A stretch of 37,880 bases of DNA from a virus, in the IMG/VR virus record IMGVR_UViG_3300028536_000025, positions 1-37,880 of that record; one strand, written 5' to 3'. The position numbers and the translations under genes were made by a program. The notes beneath the pieces were generated by a model, which was not told where the DNA came from, did no database searches, and saw only the letters and a list, made by a program, of their open reading frames with translations. How positions within the stretch are numbered: the stretch's first letter is position 1; each line of letters opens with the position of its first letter. This document shows positions 6,188 to 12,779 of this stretch, piece by piece.

Positions 6188-7073
6188 CTGACGTTTCCGC
6201 AGAGAACGCGTGGTCGAGCAGCGCTAGATACCGCAGATGCGGCTGCTCTTGCTCGTAGCCGACAAAGCTAGCTCGCGGCATTACATCCCGCAGCGCCGCC
6301 TCTAATTTGCGGATGTGCTCAATTGCTTCGGTAAGCCAGAGGCTATGTACATTGGCGTTCGCGGCATTAGCGATGTCGCGGAGATACATAAGCCGATTAG
6401 TTGTCATTTTGTTTTCCAAAGAAGAACGCCTGCCGATCCTCTCCACCTGCCCGCCTGAGCGCGCAATCGGCGTGGAGGACGGATCAGCAGGACTTAAACT
6501 CGTTTCCAGCGCTGATGCAGATTTGCTACTAACTGATGTCAATTTAGTAGTTGGCGTTTCCGGGGTTGTTAGCGCGGTGTCCACCAGATCGACCACGGCC
6601 GCGTAGGCTCGCGTCCAAATTTCGCGGCTCATACCGTCTGACATGTCACCGTCCCCGATCCAACGCCGGGCCTCCCGCAGTGCCGCCTTGAGAGCATCAC
6701 GCTCGGCCTGCCACTCCCGCCAGCGTTGCTGGAATAGTTCGTTGTCGGCAGTCAGTTCGGCCTCCAGTGCCTTCACGCGCTCATCCGCCACGCCCAGCAC
6801 GCGCAGTAGGTCGGCTTTGTCGGCCCGCATCTCCAGACTCGACCCTTTCGCTTCGCACATGGCTAGGTCAGAGCGAACGCCTGCCAGCTCGGCAGCGGTT
6901 GCCTCAGCCTCCTCAGCGCGAACAGCCTGGTCTGCTACGGCCTGTGTGAGAGCCACGACTTTGGCATCGTAGTCGGAAGCCAACACAATCTCGACGTTGC
7001 GCAGGTCCAGATCGTCAGGAGCGTCTTTACCGACGATTAGCCATCGATTCGAGACCTTGTACCGCTTAATCAT
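6171..7073 (-). CDS. Coiled-coil early protein, possible fusion of two phage genes
   Basis: 300 residues from the ATG at 7073, which lies 8 bases after AGGAGG; an ATG two codons upstream is too close to that site. Residues 1-40 form the KRY-type module (MIKRYKV ... VLASDYDA). Residues 40-135 are a long Ala/Glu/Arg coiled coil. Residues 165-220 are low-complexity Ser/Thr/Pro. Residue 223 is a Met beginning MTTNRLMYLRDIANAANAN, after which comes a separate helical domain that looks like an independent small protein. The frame is continuous, so it is either a true fusion or a gene with an internal start at 6407. Function unknown. Confidence 0.7.
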   Translation of the reverse strand: MIKRYKVSNRWLIVGKDAPDDLDLRNVEIVLASDYDAKVVALTQAVADQAVRAEEAEATAAELAGVRSDLAMCEAKGSSLEMRADKADLLRVLGVADERVKALEAELTADNELFQQRWREWQAERDALKAALREARRWIGDGDMSDGMSREIWTRAYAAVVDLVDTALTTPETPTTKLTSVSSKSASALETSLSPADPSSTPIARSGGQVERIGRRSSLENKMTTNRLMYLRDIANAANANVHSLWLTEAIEHIRKLEAALRDVMPRASFVGYEQEQPHLRYLALLDHAFSAETSGVKSE

Positions 7074-7075
7074 GC

Positions 7076-7189
7076 TCATACCCTCCTCATGCCGCCGCAG
7101 ATTGCACACCGCCAACAGTACGCAATGCCATGATTCCTCACCGGCACCCCGCAGCACTGGCACACGGGCGGGGAGACGAAGATGTTCAT
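7076..7189 (-). CDS. 37-residue zinc-finger micro-protein
   Basis: MNIFVSPPVCQCCG is followed by YCWRCAICGG, giving a C-x-C-C ... C-x2-C-x2-C arrangement typical of tiny zinc-ribbon proteins. The ATG overlaps the previous stop (ATGA at 7186) with GGTGA upstream, and the end carries the AGGAGG site for the next gene. It is short but well supported by coupling and Cys spacing. Confidence 0.6.
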   Translation of the reverse strand: MNIFVSPPVCQCCGVPVRNHGIAYCWRCAICGGMRRV

Positions 7190-7575
7190 GTGGCGTCACC
7201 GTTTTTTTGCGGAGGTGTCACTTTCAGGTGGCCATCCATAATTGCTTTATCGATGGCATCTACCGAGTAGTTCTCGAGGCGAGCTGATGGCTTGCAGCCG
7301 CGCACATCCAGCCCATCCGCGTAAACCTTCGTTGCCGGAGAAGCAATTGTGATCTTCCCATCGGGAGCCATGGCTAGAACGCGGCCATCTGCTTTCTTTT
7401 GGAATAGCGTTCCAACCGGATATGGGCCGAATACGTTGCCCATTCCCAGCGCGAATGTTGTAGCCGCCTGCCATAGAGGCCACATGCGCTCCAAGCAGTC
7501 GTTGCAGGTACAGTTATTTTCGAGCCGGTAGAATGCGACCCTAAAAGCGTTGCCTTCATCGGTTTCAGGAATCAT
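7186..7575 (-). CDS. Hypothetical early protein with a CxCxxC motif
   Basis: 129 residues. CTCNDCLERMWPLW is near the N-terminus, a beta-rich stretch (GRVLAMAPDGKITIAS) lies in the middle and an acidic helix near the end. It overlaps its neighbours by 11 and 4 bp. No family recognised; the Cys cluster may bind zinc. Confidence 0.7.
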   Translation of the reverse strand: MIPETDEGNAFRVAFYRLENNCTCNDCLERMWPLWQAATTFALGMGNVFGPYPVGTLFQKKADGRVLAMAPDGKITIASPATKVYADGLDVRGCKPSARLENYSVDAIDKAIMDGHLKVTPPQKNGDAT

Positions 7576-7729
7576 TTGTATTTTTCTTCTGCTTTGTTCG
7601 CAAGCCGGCTTTAAATGCCTGGAACATCAGCCACGCGGTGCTTTCTTCGTCTTTCAGCGCGTAATCCAGGTTTCCGACATTGATCGGCTGTCGCTCAACC
7701 CACGCACGGAATTGCTGTTCGCGCGTCAC
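7565..7729 (-). CDS. 54-residue early protein, GTG start
   Basis: The GTG at 7729 overlaps the stop of the upstream membrane-protein gene (GTGA). The product reads TREQQFRAWVERQPIN, then LDYALKDEESTAWLMFQAFKAG, a helical sequence typical of small phage early proteins. The longer open frame upstream lies over the coding sequence of the neighbour in another phase, so the coupled GTG is preferred. Confidence 0.62.
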   Translation of the reverse strand: MTREQQFRAWVERQPINVGNLDYALKDEESTAWLMFQAFKAGLRTKQKKNTNDS

Positions 7730-7902
7730 GGCTTCACTGCTCTTTGCCGAGATGATGCACGCTGGCCAGCCATATCTATGAGCAGCAAGATGATGCAAAC
7801 CGTCATTGCTTCCTCTAGCGAAAAATGCCAAGCGCGCTGAAAAATCCAGACGTTGAATATGCATATTGCCGTGAGAAAAATCCTGGTAGTAGTGGCGTTC
7901 AT
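7726..7902 (-). CDS. Small membrane protein
   Basis: 58 residues with two hydrophobic stretches, IFLTAICIFNVWIF (about 8-21) and EAMTVCIILLLIDMA (about 31-45), and a basic C-terminus (SSRQRAVKP). The ATG overlaps the previous stop (ATGA at 7899). Probably an inner-membrane protein of early infection; role unknown. The Shine-Dalgarno is weak (AGAGAAA). Confidence 0.6.
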   Translation of the reverse strand: MNATTTRIFLTAICIFNVWIFQRAWHFSLEEAMTVCIILLLIDMAGQRASSRQRAVKP

Positions 7903-8105
7903 TTGGCTGTTTCTCTTTGCGCAGTGGAGCGTATGTGCTTCGTGTGATCCATCAGGCCCAGGCATAACTTGCACGTCACATCCTCGTCTCGGTCGGCGAT
8001 GTTCATGCCGTCGCTCGTGTTGACGTGCCGGCGACACTGGGTCGTGGTAATTGTCACGTGCGTCCGGTAGATAACGTGCGATTTGTGCAGCACCTTACGC
8101 CCCAT
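7899..8105 (-). CDS. Small Cys/His early protein
   Basis: 68 residues from the ATG at 8105, with AGGGAG about 7 bases upstream. A basic start (MGRKVLHKSHV) leads to CRRHVN and then VTCKLCLGLMDHTKH, a Cys/His set that can form one zinc site. An upstream extension in the same frame overlaps the neighbour gene and is not homologous-looking. Coupled by 4 bp to the membrane protein gene downstream. Confidence 0.65.
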   Translation of the reverse strand: MGRKVLHKSHVIYRTHVTITTTQCRRHVNTSDGMNIADRDEDVTCKLCLGLMDHTKHIRSTAQRETAK

Positions 8106-8280
8106 GGTCGGCTCCCTTGATGACAGTAAAGTTTTCCATTGAAATCTCCTCGACCGTATTGGCGAGTTCAATAATGATTTGTGCGGCTGCCGCGGCTTGC
8201 TCCGCAGGTTCCATGTGCGCAGTCTCGTGTCCGTACATCTCCACGACGAGACGCACTGCTTCATCTACGCGAGCGTTCAT
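8095..8280 (-). CDS. Small helical early protein
   Basis: 61 residues, mostly one or two helices (VDEAVRLVVEMYG, then PAEQAAAAAQIIIELANTVEEI). Coupled to both neighbours, by 4 bp upstream and 11 bp downstream. No family recognised. Confidence 0.68.
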   Translation of the reverse strand: MNARVDEAVRLVVEMYGHETAHMEPAEQAAAAAQIIIELANTVEEISMENFTVIKGADHGA

Positions 8281-8483
8281 GTGACACCTGGCTTTGCAGA
8301 TTGTGAGCGATGTGCTTCCGGTTCGTGTTTTCCGACAAGGCCAACCGCCTCATCGCACTCGTCGCAAATATGTTTGCGGCACCCGAAGCAGTAATTGTCA
8401 GTGGGCACGGTGCATCGACAAAGGTAGCAATACGTCGGCCTTTTGGTCCTGGTTGGCGGCTCAGTCATTTGCGATTGCATCAT
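8277..8483 (-). CDS. Treble-clef/zinc-ribbon early protein
   Basis: 68 residues. CYLCRC ... YCFGCRKHICDECD contains seven Cys and a His in about 25 residues, spaced C-x2-C-x-C-x9-C-x2-C-x4-C-x2-C, compatible with a two-zinc RING- or DnaJ-like knuckle. AGGTGA overlaps a GTG at 8489; the ATGs at 8483 or 8480 are alternatives, and I chose 8483. A protein- or nucleic-acid-binding role is likely; the partner is unknown. Confidence 0.68.
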   Translation of the reverse strand: MMQSQMTEPPTRTKRPTYCYLCRCTVPTDNYCFGCRKHICDECDEAVGLVGKHEPEAHRSQSAKPGVT

Positions 8484-8511
8484 GCTCACCTGATTTTCCC
8501 AAAGAAGCCGC

Positions 8512-8937
8512 TCACGCCTTACTCAATTGCTGCAGCACTTCCTGGCGCAACATCTCGCTATCAATCCCACCCGCGAGCTCACACAGCGCCTTGAGCGCGC
8601 GCTCGTAGAAAGCATCAAAGCCAGCTTGATCGAGGCTCGCAAAGCTAATCGAGCCCAATACCTTGACCACTTCGCCGGACTCTCGCACCACCACATCGGT
8701 GGTAAGCCCTAATTTTATCTTCAATTGCGTGAGCAAATCCTCCACCGTCGCCCAGTCCCCGGCCGCCGCCCAGACGATACCGAGCAATGCGAAGAACTTT
8801 TTGTGATGCGCTAAGTTTCGCGGCTGCACGATCTCAGCCTTGACCACGCGCCCCAGCTTGATCTTGCGCAAGGCCGCTTTGGCCGCATCATCGTGCGCGA
8901 CCAAGCCGGTGAGCGTGCGGGTAAGGTACAGGTCCAT
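8512..8937 (-). CDS. DUF1367 family phage recombination-module protein
   Basis: 141 residues. QPRNLAHHKKFFALLGIVW, GSISFASLDQAGFDAFYERA and the C-terminal GIDSEMLRQEV match DUF1367, a family usually found beside phage recombination genes. It follows the exonuclease gene with 2 bp between stop and start. The molecular role is not established; DNA metabolism is inferred from the company it keeps. Confidence 0.82.
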   Translation of the reverse strand: MDLYLTRTLTGLVAHDDAAKAALRKIKLGRVVKAEIVQPRNLAHHKKFFALLGIVWAAAGDWATVEDLLTQLKIKLGLTTDVVVRESGEVVKVLGSISFASLDQAGFDAFYERALKALCELAGGIDSEMLRQEVLQQLSKA

Positions 8938-8939
8938 GA

Positions 8940-9587
8940 TTAGGCAGCCACCTGATCTTTGAGGATGGTGAGTGCGGCGACTTCGGCCTCGACTTCGGCT
9001 AAGAACTTCATGGCTTCGGTTGCGTAGCCGGCCATATCCAAGTCTTTAGCGTAGACGCGCACTTTGAATAATTGCAGCGGCTTCGGCAGTCGATCATCGA
9101 AACTTGCAAAGTCACACCATTCGGCCCCGGTGACCCATAGATTATGTTGCACTTGCGGCAGATGATTAGCGGGGATGCCACCGCTCTTGAAATAACCAAT
9201 GTGGGTGGTGGATTTCGGTACTTTCAATTCAATGATGCCGGCGAAGCTCGATACATCACCATCGAGCGAGCAGCCGATCATGTGCTCATCCGCGCAGATG
9301 AATCCGGTACGGCGCACCATTTCGCCCGTCGCTGCCTCGTAGGCGGAGAACGCGGTAGCCTCCAGATCTATTCCACGTTGCATATCAGCATTCACGAAGC
9401 CATTCTCTTGCGGAGCGCCGGTAAGCCGTTCGACGGCAAGCTGTAGACGGTAATCGCGTCTCGCCGCCGCCTCTCCAGTCTTGATCTTGGCGAGCATGTC
9501 AGCCGCGCGCGATCCTGTGAGACGGCCCGCGCGGGCGAGGAACCAGGCGGTGGAGCGCTGCTCATACTCGACGATGTGAAATTTCAT
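8940..9587 (-). CDS. YqaJ-type 5'-3' exonuclease (lambda Exo family)
   Basis: 215 residues from the ATG at 9587, which overlaps the stop of the ERF gene. PD-(D/E)XK landmarks: GRLTGSRAADML (N-terminal helix), RGIDLEATAF with E76, GCSLDGD with D109 (usually SPDG), IIELKVPK with E120 and K122, and QVQHNLWVTG. The family degrades one strand of duplex DNA to give 3' overhangs for an annealing partner. The coupled ERF gene just upstream is that partner, so the pair should catalyse phage recombination or concatemer formation. Confidence 0.88.
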   Translation of the reverse strand: MKFHIVEYEQRSTAWFLARAGRLTGSRAADMLAKIKTGEAAARRDYRLQLAVERLTGAPQENGFVNADMQRGIDLEATAFSAYEAATGEMVRRTGFICADEHMIGCSLDGDVSSFAGIIELKVPKSTTHIGYFKSGGIPANHLPQVQHNLWVTGAEWCDFASFDDRLPKPLQLFKVRVYAKDLDMAGYATEAMKFLAEVEAEVAALTILKDQVAA

Positions 9588-10270
9588 GTCAGCACCTTCA
9601 TGGCGGCGGCTTTGAGCGCATCCCAGCGCACCACATGGGCAGTGGTAATGAGCGTACGGGTCTCTTCGCTGATATCCGCTTTCCACACGCGCCGCAGCTC
9701 CTTTTCGCCGAGCTTGGCCGCATCGCTCAACGCCACCCAGCAGTCTTCCGGAATTTCTTTAGCGGCTACCTCGTGCGTTTCGGCATCCGCATCCGGGTTG
9801 CCCTCGGTCGGAATGCAGAAGACCTGCATGCAGGCGTACTTGAAAGCCGCCGACATCGCTTTGTTGGTGGCCTTATCGCCTGAATCCATAGCCTCCCCCG
9901 AAACCGCGACCGTGTGCTTGCTGCCATCCTCCGCAGCCACGAGATCAAACTCGACGTCGAGCGCCACATAGAACAGTACGCCGCCGCTCTTGGTCGCCCG
10001 CTCGGTAACCTCCAGCTTGGTGACGCGAGGTAGCACACAGAGGCCAGCGCCTGCCAGGAGGCCGCTCATTGCGTTATAGACATCATCGATGCCGCGGAAC
10101 TTAAAGCCCTGCTGCTCGTTCTTGCGATCCTTGCTGATGCCGATCCGGCCAATGTCGGTCATGACCTTGGAGATGGCAGCATAGACCTTGGGTGTCCTAT
10201 AGACAGGGATAGGCGATGGATCAGGCCACGGCTCCGCGTTTGATTGATTAGATTGTAATCTTGTGTTCAT
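9584..10270 (-). CDS. erf: ERF-family single-strand annealing protein
   Basis: 228 residues. The ERF core runs from about residue 28 to 155: VMTDIGRIGISKDRKN, YKFRG-like FKFRGIDDVYNAMS, and the diagnostic GEAMDSGDKATNKAMSAAFK. P22 Erf and relatives form rings that anneal complementary single strands, replacing RecA in circularisation and recombination. The C-terminal 70 residues are more variable and may bind partners. Its ATG overlaps the previous stop and it is coupled to the exonuclease. Confidence 0.9.
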   Translation of the reverse strand: MNTRLQSNQSNAEPWPDPSPIPVYRTPKVYAAISKVMTDIGRIGISKDRKNEQQGFKFRGIDDVYNAMSGLLAGAGLCVLPRVTKLEVTERATKSGGVLFYVALDVEFDLVAAEDGSKHTVAVSGEAMDSGDKATNKAMSAAFKYACMQVFCIPTEGNPDADAETHEVAAKEIPEDCWVALSDAAKLGEKELRRVWKADISEETRTLITTAHVVRWDALKAAAMKVLT

Positions 10271-10548
10271 ACCGCCTCTCCCTGCAACGTGAGCGACAGC
10301 AATTCCTGCTTACGCGCGTTCAATTCGACAAGCGCTTTGCCGGCCGCCGCATTGACCTTGGCAATTTGCTCATCGATCGCGGCGACCTGTTCTGGCACGA
10401 GGTCTGCGGTATTGCGCATCAGGAACTCGACCTCGACGAATTCGGAGAGGCGTATTTTGTTATCGTGAAACCGCGCATCATCTTCCGCAATGACGGTTGT
10501 GATGCCGCGCATAGCCTGGCTGGTATATTCGAATAAAGCGATTCTCAT
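10267..10548 (-). CDS. Helical early protein before erf
   Basis: 93 residues from the ATG at 10548, with AGGAG 7 bases upstream. The N-terminus is compact (MRIALFEYTSQAMRG); the rest is helical with heptad-like Ala/Val/Leu spacing (VAAIDEQIAKVNAAAGKAL). It is coupled to erf by 4 bp, so it may act in the same process. No family recognised. Confidence 0.7.
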   Translation of the reverse strand: MRIALFEYTSQAMRGITTVIAEDDARFHDNKIRLSEFVEVEFLMRNTADLVPEQVAAIDEQIAKVNAAAGKALVELNARKQELLSLTLQGEAV

Positions 10549-10558
10549 GGGGATTCTC

Positions 10559-10690
10559 CTATTCCGCCTGGGGCCGGTGAAACATCGAAGTCGGGATCTC
10601 TTGCGCCCGCTTCTCCTCAAGCAATTCCTTGATGCGCTCGACCATGCGCGCAAACTGGGCATTGTCACGAGCGGTCACGGATATCTCCAC
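10559..10690 (-). CDS. 43-residue early protein, GTG start
   Basis: Starts at GTG 10690 within the end of the membrane micro-gene, in another frame. The product is mainly one helix, FARMVERIKELLEEKRAQE. Its stop TAG is joined to the AGGAG of the next gene. The in-frame extension upstream lies over neighbour coding sequence, so the GTG is preferred. Confidence 0.5.
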   Translation of the reverse strand: MEISVTARDNAQFARMVERIKELLEEKRAQEIPTSMFHRPQAE

Positions 10691-10826
10691 CGACTTTGAA
10701 CATCGGGTTGATCTTAAAGGCGCGCTGATCGCGTCGACGAGTCCGGTAGACATCGAGGCACACGCCAAAGATGCCAAGCACGATGAAGGCTAACCCGAAC
10801 CAAATGAAGCCCGCAGCCCAGCTCAT
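10665..10826 (-). CDS. 53-residue single-span membrane protein
   Basis: The ATG at 10826 overlaps the previous stop (ATGA), with AAGG about 8 bases upstream. Residues 3-24 form one hydrophobic segment (WAAGFIWFGLAFIVLGIFGV), followed by a strongly basic cytoplasmic tail (VYRTRRRDQRAFK). Likely an inner-membrane early protein. It overlaps the following GTG gene by 26 bp. Confidence 0.6.
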   Translation of the reverse strand: MSWAAGFIWFGLAFIVLGIFGVCLDVYRTRRRDQRAFKINPMFKVGGDIRDRS

Positions 10827-10984
10827 GCGAGTGCCTTCGAAGTCGCGACGAGCAAGTCGATCAGATCATCGCGCCGCTCATCGGCTAATTGTTCGCGCAG
10901 ATCCTGCGCCTCGTACTCGCGATCGCTGTACTCATCGGCTGCTGCAGTGCGTTCCTCTTGCCCCAAGTCTTGATAGCGGCTCAT
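10823..10984 (-). CDS. 53-residue charged helical early protein
   Basis: The ATG at 10984 and the stop at 10823 are both part of 4-bp overlaps (ATGA) with the neighbours, which is the main support. The sequence is highly charged and helical (DREYEAQDLREQLADERRDDL) with a hydrophobic end. No family recognised. Confidence 0.6.
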   Translation of the reverse strand: MSRYQDLGQEERTAAADEYSDREYEAQDLREQLADERRDDLIDLLVATSKALA

Positions 10985-11178
10985 GCGGCCACCTTCACCT
11001 GGGCAGCTATTTGCAGGGCAATCTCAGCGGCAGTCGCGCACGCTAGCGCCAGTTCGTATTCATTCAGGTGTGCTTCACTGTGATTGCCGCGAGCGGCGAA
11101 CAGTTTACGTGCGAGTATTTCGCCCACTTGACGCGCGTGGTGGCTAAGGGCTTCCTTATTGGAATCGAGTATAGACAT
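10981..11178 (-). CDS. First gene of the leftward operon, small helical protein
   Basis: 65 residues: MSILDSNKEALSHHARQV, then an Ala-rich helix (ALACATAAEIALQIAAQ). The Shine-Dalgarno GGAG lies 7 bases before the ATG and forms one arm of the dyad at 11186-11207. It is first after the divergent control region. Function unknown. Confidence 0.68.
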   Translation of the reverse strand: MSILDSNKEALSHHARQVGEILARKLFAARGNHSEAHLNEYELALACATAAEIALQIAAQVKVAA

Positions 11179-11185
11179 TGGCGGT

Positions 11186-11207
11186 CTCCATCAGTGGTTC
11201 GATGGAG
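11186..11207. promoter_or_regulatory. 7-bp dyad CTCCATC-N8-GATGGAG in the divergent control region
   Basis: Perfect inverted repeat with an 8-base centre. Read leftward, one arm contains the GGAG Shine-Dalgarno of the first operon gene, and the other arm overlaps the start point expected for the candidate leftward promoter. It can be an operator for a regulator, or a hairpin hiding the ribosome site if transcription starts further upstream. Confidence 0.5.
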
Positions 11208-11209
11208 CT

Positions 11210-11238
11210 AGACTAATCGATGTAAGCGCACAAAGCAA
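11210..11238 (-). promoter_or_regulatory. Candidate leftward sigma70 promoter for the early operon
   Basis: Read leftward: -35 TTGCTT, 17-base spacer, -10 TAGTCT. Each hexamer is a partial match to the consensus. It is placed correctly for the 28-gene leftward operon, and no other promoter pair in this gap looks better. Confidence 0.4.
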
Positions 11239-11276
11239 TGGTAGCGGACAAAATAATTCCGTGATACTGTCGACGT

Positions 11277-11480
11277 ATGGAACCCATAGAATTGTTGCGA
11301 CTACGCATGAAAGGCCGCTCCTTACGATCGCTTGCGAGGGAAATCCCCTGCTCGGCGCCTTACTTGAGCGATATCTTGAACGGCAATCGAGCGGCCGGCC
11401 CCAAAATTCTCGACTATCTTGGAATACAGCGGGTCGATATGCCCGTTGTATACAAGAAAGCCAACGGCAAGCGCAAATGA
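11277..11480 (+). CDS. Small XRE/Cro-like HTH regulator
   Basis: 67 residues. SLRSLAREIPCSAPYLSDILNGNR fits the XRE (Cro/CI) helix-turn-helix: first helix, turn, recognition helix with SAPYLSDILN, and the characteristic NG-R. A basic tail (KKANGKRK) follows. It is divergent from the leftward operon with a 98-bp gap, the typical place for a switch protein. No Shine-Dalgarno precedes the ATG, and a -10-like GATACT ends only 9 bases upstream, so the mRNA may be leaderless. It could repress the leftward promoter; that is inference. Confidence 0.7.
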   Translation: MEPIELLRLRMKGRSLRSLAREIPCSAPYLSDILNGNRAAGPKILDYLGIQRVDMPVVYKKANGKRK

Positions 11481-11662
11481 CCGGCAAGCGCCACACCTGG
11501 CGCCTGATGGCGATGGACAGCCACGTGACGCGCTACGGCTGTGCCTGCGGGGTCATGAAGGCAGTACGGATAGGACGGGAGCGGGTGACGACGAGTTACC
11601 GGCTAGCCGATGGCAGCGTGCAGGAGCGGGCGCCGGTGTGTGAGATGGAGCGAGATAAATAA
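11477..11662 (+). CDS. Small early protein with CxC motif
   Basis: 61 residues, ATG overlapping the regulator's stop (ATGA). A basic N-terminus (MTGKRHTWRLM), then RYGCACGV, a beta-type middle (TTSYRLADGS) and a final Cys. The three Cys could bind zinc. Its stop TAA overlaps the ATG of the J-domain gene (TAATG). The in-frame sequence upstream lies over the regulator gene and is not coding. Confidence 0.68.
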   Translation: MTGKRHTWRLMAMDSHVTRYGCACGVMKAVRIGRERVTTSYRLADGSVQERAPVCEMERDK

Positions 11663-12228
11663 TGGCAATCGAAGCATATCCTCTGACTTGGCCGCCGGGC
11701 AAAGCCAAACAATACGGCCGCGAGAGCGCTCGATTCAAAACGACGCTGGGTAAGGCAATTCAGAACGTGCAGCGTGAAGTGGATTTGTTGTGGGGGCGGG
11801 ATCTCGTCATTTCCAGCAACTTACCGCTGCGCAAAGACGGCGTACCGATGGCGCGATCTGGCTATATTGGTGAGGTAGGCGTAGCCGTCTATTTCATCCT
11901 AAAGAAAAAGCCGATGTGCTTCGCATGTGACCGATGGGATAAGGTTGAGGATAATATGCAGGCGGTCGCCAAAACCATCGAAGCCTTGCGTGGTATAGAG
12001 CGCTGGGGCAGCGGTCAGATGGTCGAGCAGGCATTCACAGGGTTTGCGGCTCTGCCCGCTCCTGAGCAGCCTTGGCAGGTTCTAGGATTAGACAGTCACG
12101 CGACGAAAGATCAAGTCCGGGAAGCCTATCGACGGCTCGCAAGCGATAACCATCCTGACAGAGGTGGGGACGAGCAGCGGATGATGCGCATCAATGCTGC
12201 GCGCGATACGTTACTCGCTGGAGAATAA
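11662..12228 (+). CDS. Phage J-domain (DnaJ-like) protein
   Basis: 188 residues. Residues 1-135 are a phage-specific domain (YPLTWPPGKAK ... VGVAVYF ... KPMCFACDRW ... IEALRGIERWG). Residues 137-186 are a J domain: WQVLGLD, QVREAYRRLA, HPD at 164-166, RGGDEQ, and a final helix. The intact HPD motif indicates that it can stimulate the ATPase of a DnaK-type chaperone. The N-terminal domain probably selects the client. It follows the CxC gene in one transcript and ends before the hairpin at 12241. Confidence 0.88.
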   Translation: MAIEAYPLTWPPGKAKQYGRESARFKTTLGKAIQNVQREVDLLWGRDLVISSNLPLRKDGVPMARSGYIGEVGVAVYFILKKKPMCFACDRWDKVEDNMQAVAKTIEALRGIERWGSGQMVEQAFTGFAALPAPEQPWQVLGLDSHATKDQVREAYRRLASDNHPDRGGDEQRMMRINAARDTLLAGE

Positions 12229-12240
12229 AACCCAAATGAA

Positions 12241-12278
12241 AAGGGCTCCGATTCAGAGGCCGAGCTGACGGAGCCCTT
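12241..12278. other. 10-bp inverted repeat, probable RNA hairpin
   Basis: AAGGGCTCCG and CGGAGCCCTT are perfect complements separated by 18 bases, 12 bp after the J-domain stop. There is no T-run on the right side, so a classic intrinsic terminator for the rightward transcript is not supported. It may protect an mRNA 3' end or be processed. The rest of the gap up to 12382 shows no gene. Confidence 0.55.
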
Positions 12279-12382
12279 GGAGTGAGAGCCATTGCGGCAT
12301 AGTGTCGGGTAACTCTCGCAGGTGAGGATAGCGTGACAAGAATCGTGCCAAAAGTCAAAGGTGGCGCGAAAGAGGTTAGGAA

Positions 12383-12433
12383 ATGGCTGACATTTACCCT
12401 GAAGAATGGCCTACAGTGGCCTTTAGGAAGTGA
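12383..12433 (+). CDS. Possible 16-residue leader peptide
   Basis: ATG GCT GAC ATT begins a 17-codon frame ending TGA 2 bases before the ATG of the next gene. Its first codons copy those of that gene (ATG GCT GAT ATT). It may be a leader peptide or a relic of a duplicated start region. An AGG lies close upstream; support is weak. Confidence 0.25.
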   Translation: MADIYPEEWPTVAFRK

Positions 12434-12435
12434 CC

Positions 12436-12687
12436 ATGGCTGATATTTTCAGAAATATTGCTGCAAGTCGATATGCACGGGTTCACGCTGGATACGTGCT
12501 ACTTGGCGAGACGCGCTATCCGATTACCATCCAGGAGGCGCAAGAACTCCGGGATTGGCTTACTCAAGCGCTGCCGTGTCTGCACGACGGCAGGAAAACT
12601 GGTTTCGGTGATACGTCAGGCCGAATGCGAGAGACCTGCGACAAATGCGGAGCTGTCACTATAGACGTTCCTGGCAGTGGAACATGA
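12436..12687 (+). CDS. Small Cys-containing protein
   Basis: 83 residues from the ATG at 12436, with AGGA about 7 bases upstream. GYVLLGETRYPITIQEAQELRDWL forms a strand-strand-helix unit; the C-terminus carries CLHDG and then CDKCGAVTI, a CxH ... CxxC zinc pattern. No family recognised. It stands between two hairpins, probably in the same transcript as the J-domain gene. Confidence 0.65.
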   Translation: MADIFRNIAASRYARVHAGYVLLGETRYPITIQEAQELRDWLTQALPCLHDGRKTGFGDTSGRMRETCDKCGAVTIDVPGSGT

Positions 12688-12779
12688 GGCCTATTCAGGA
12701 GTTGCGTCAATGGGAGAATGGATATGAAATTCTTTCCAAAAAAGTCTTGTAAGTGAATTCCCACAGGACTAATGTGAAA

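Noticed and set aside
10771-11046. Rightward frame of 91 codons opposite the first early genes
   Set aside because: The leftward strand shows three coupled small genes with ribosome sites here.
12241-12278. Hairpin as a rightward intrinsic terminator
   Set aside because: Stem is strong but no T-run follows; listed only as a hairpin.
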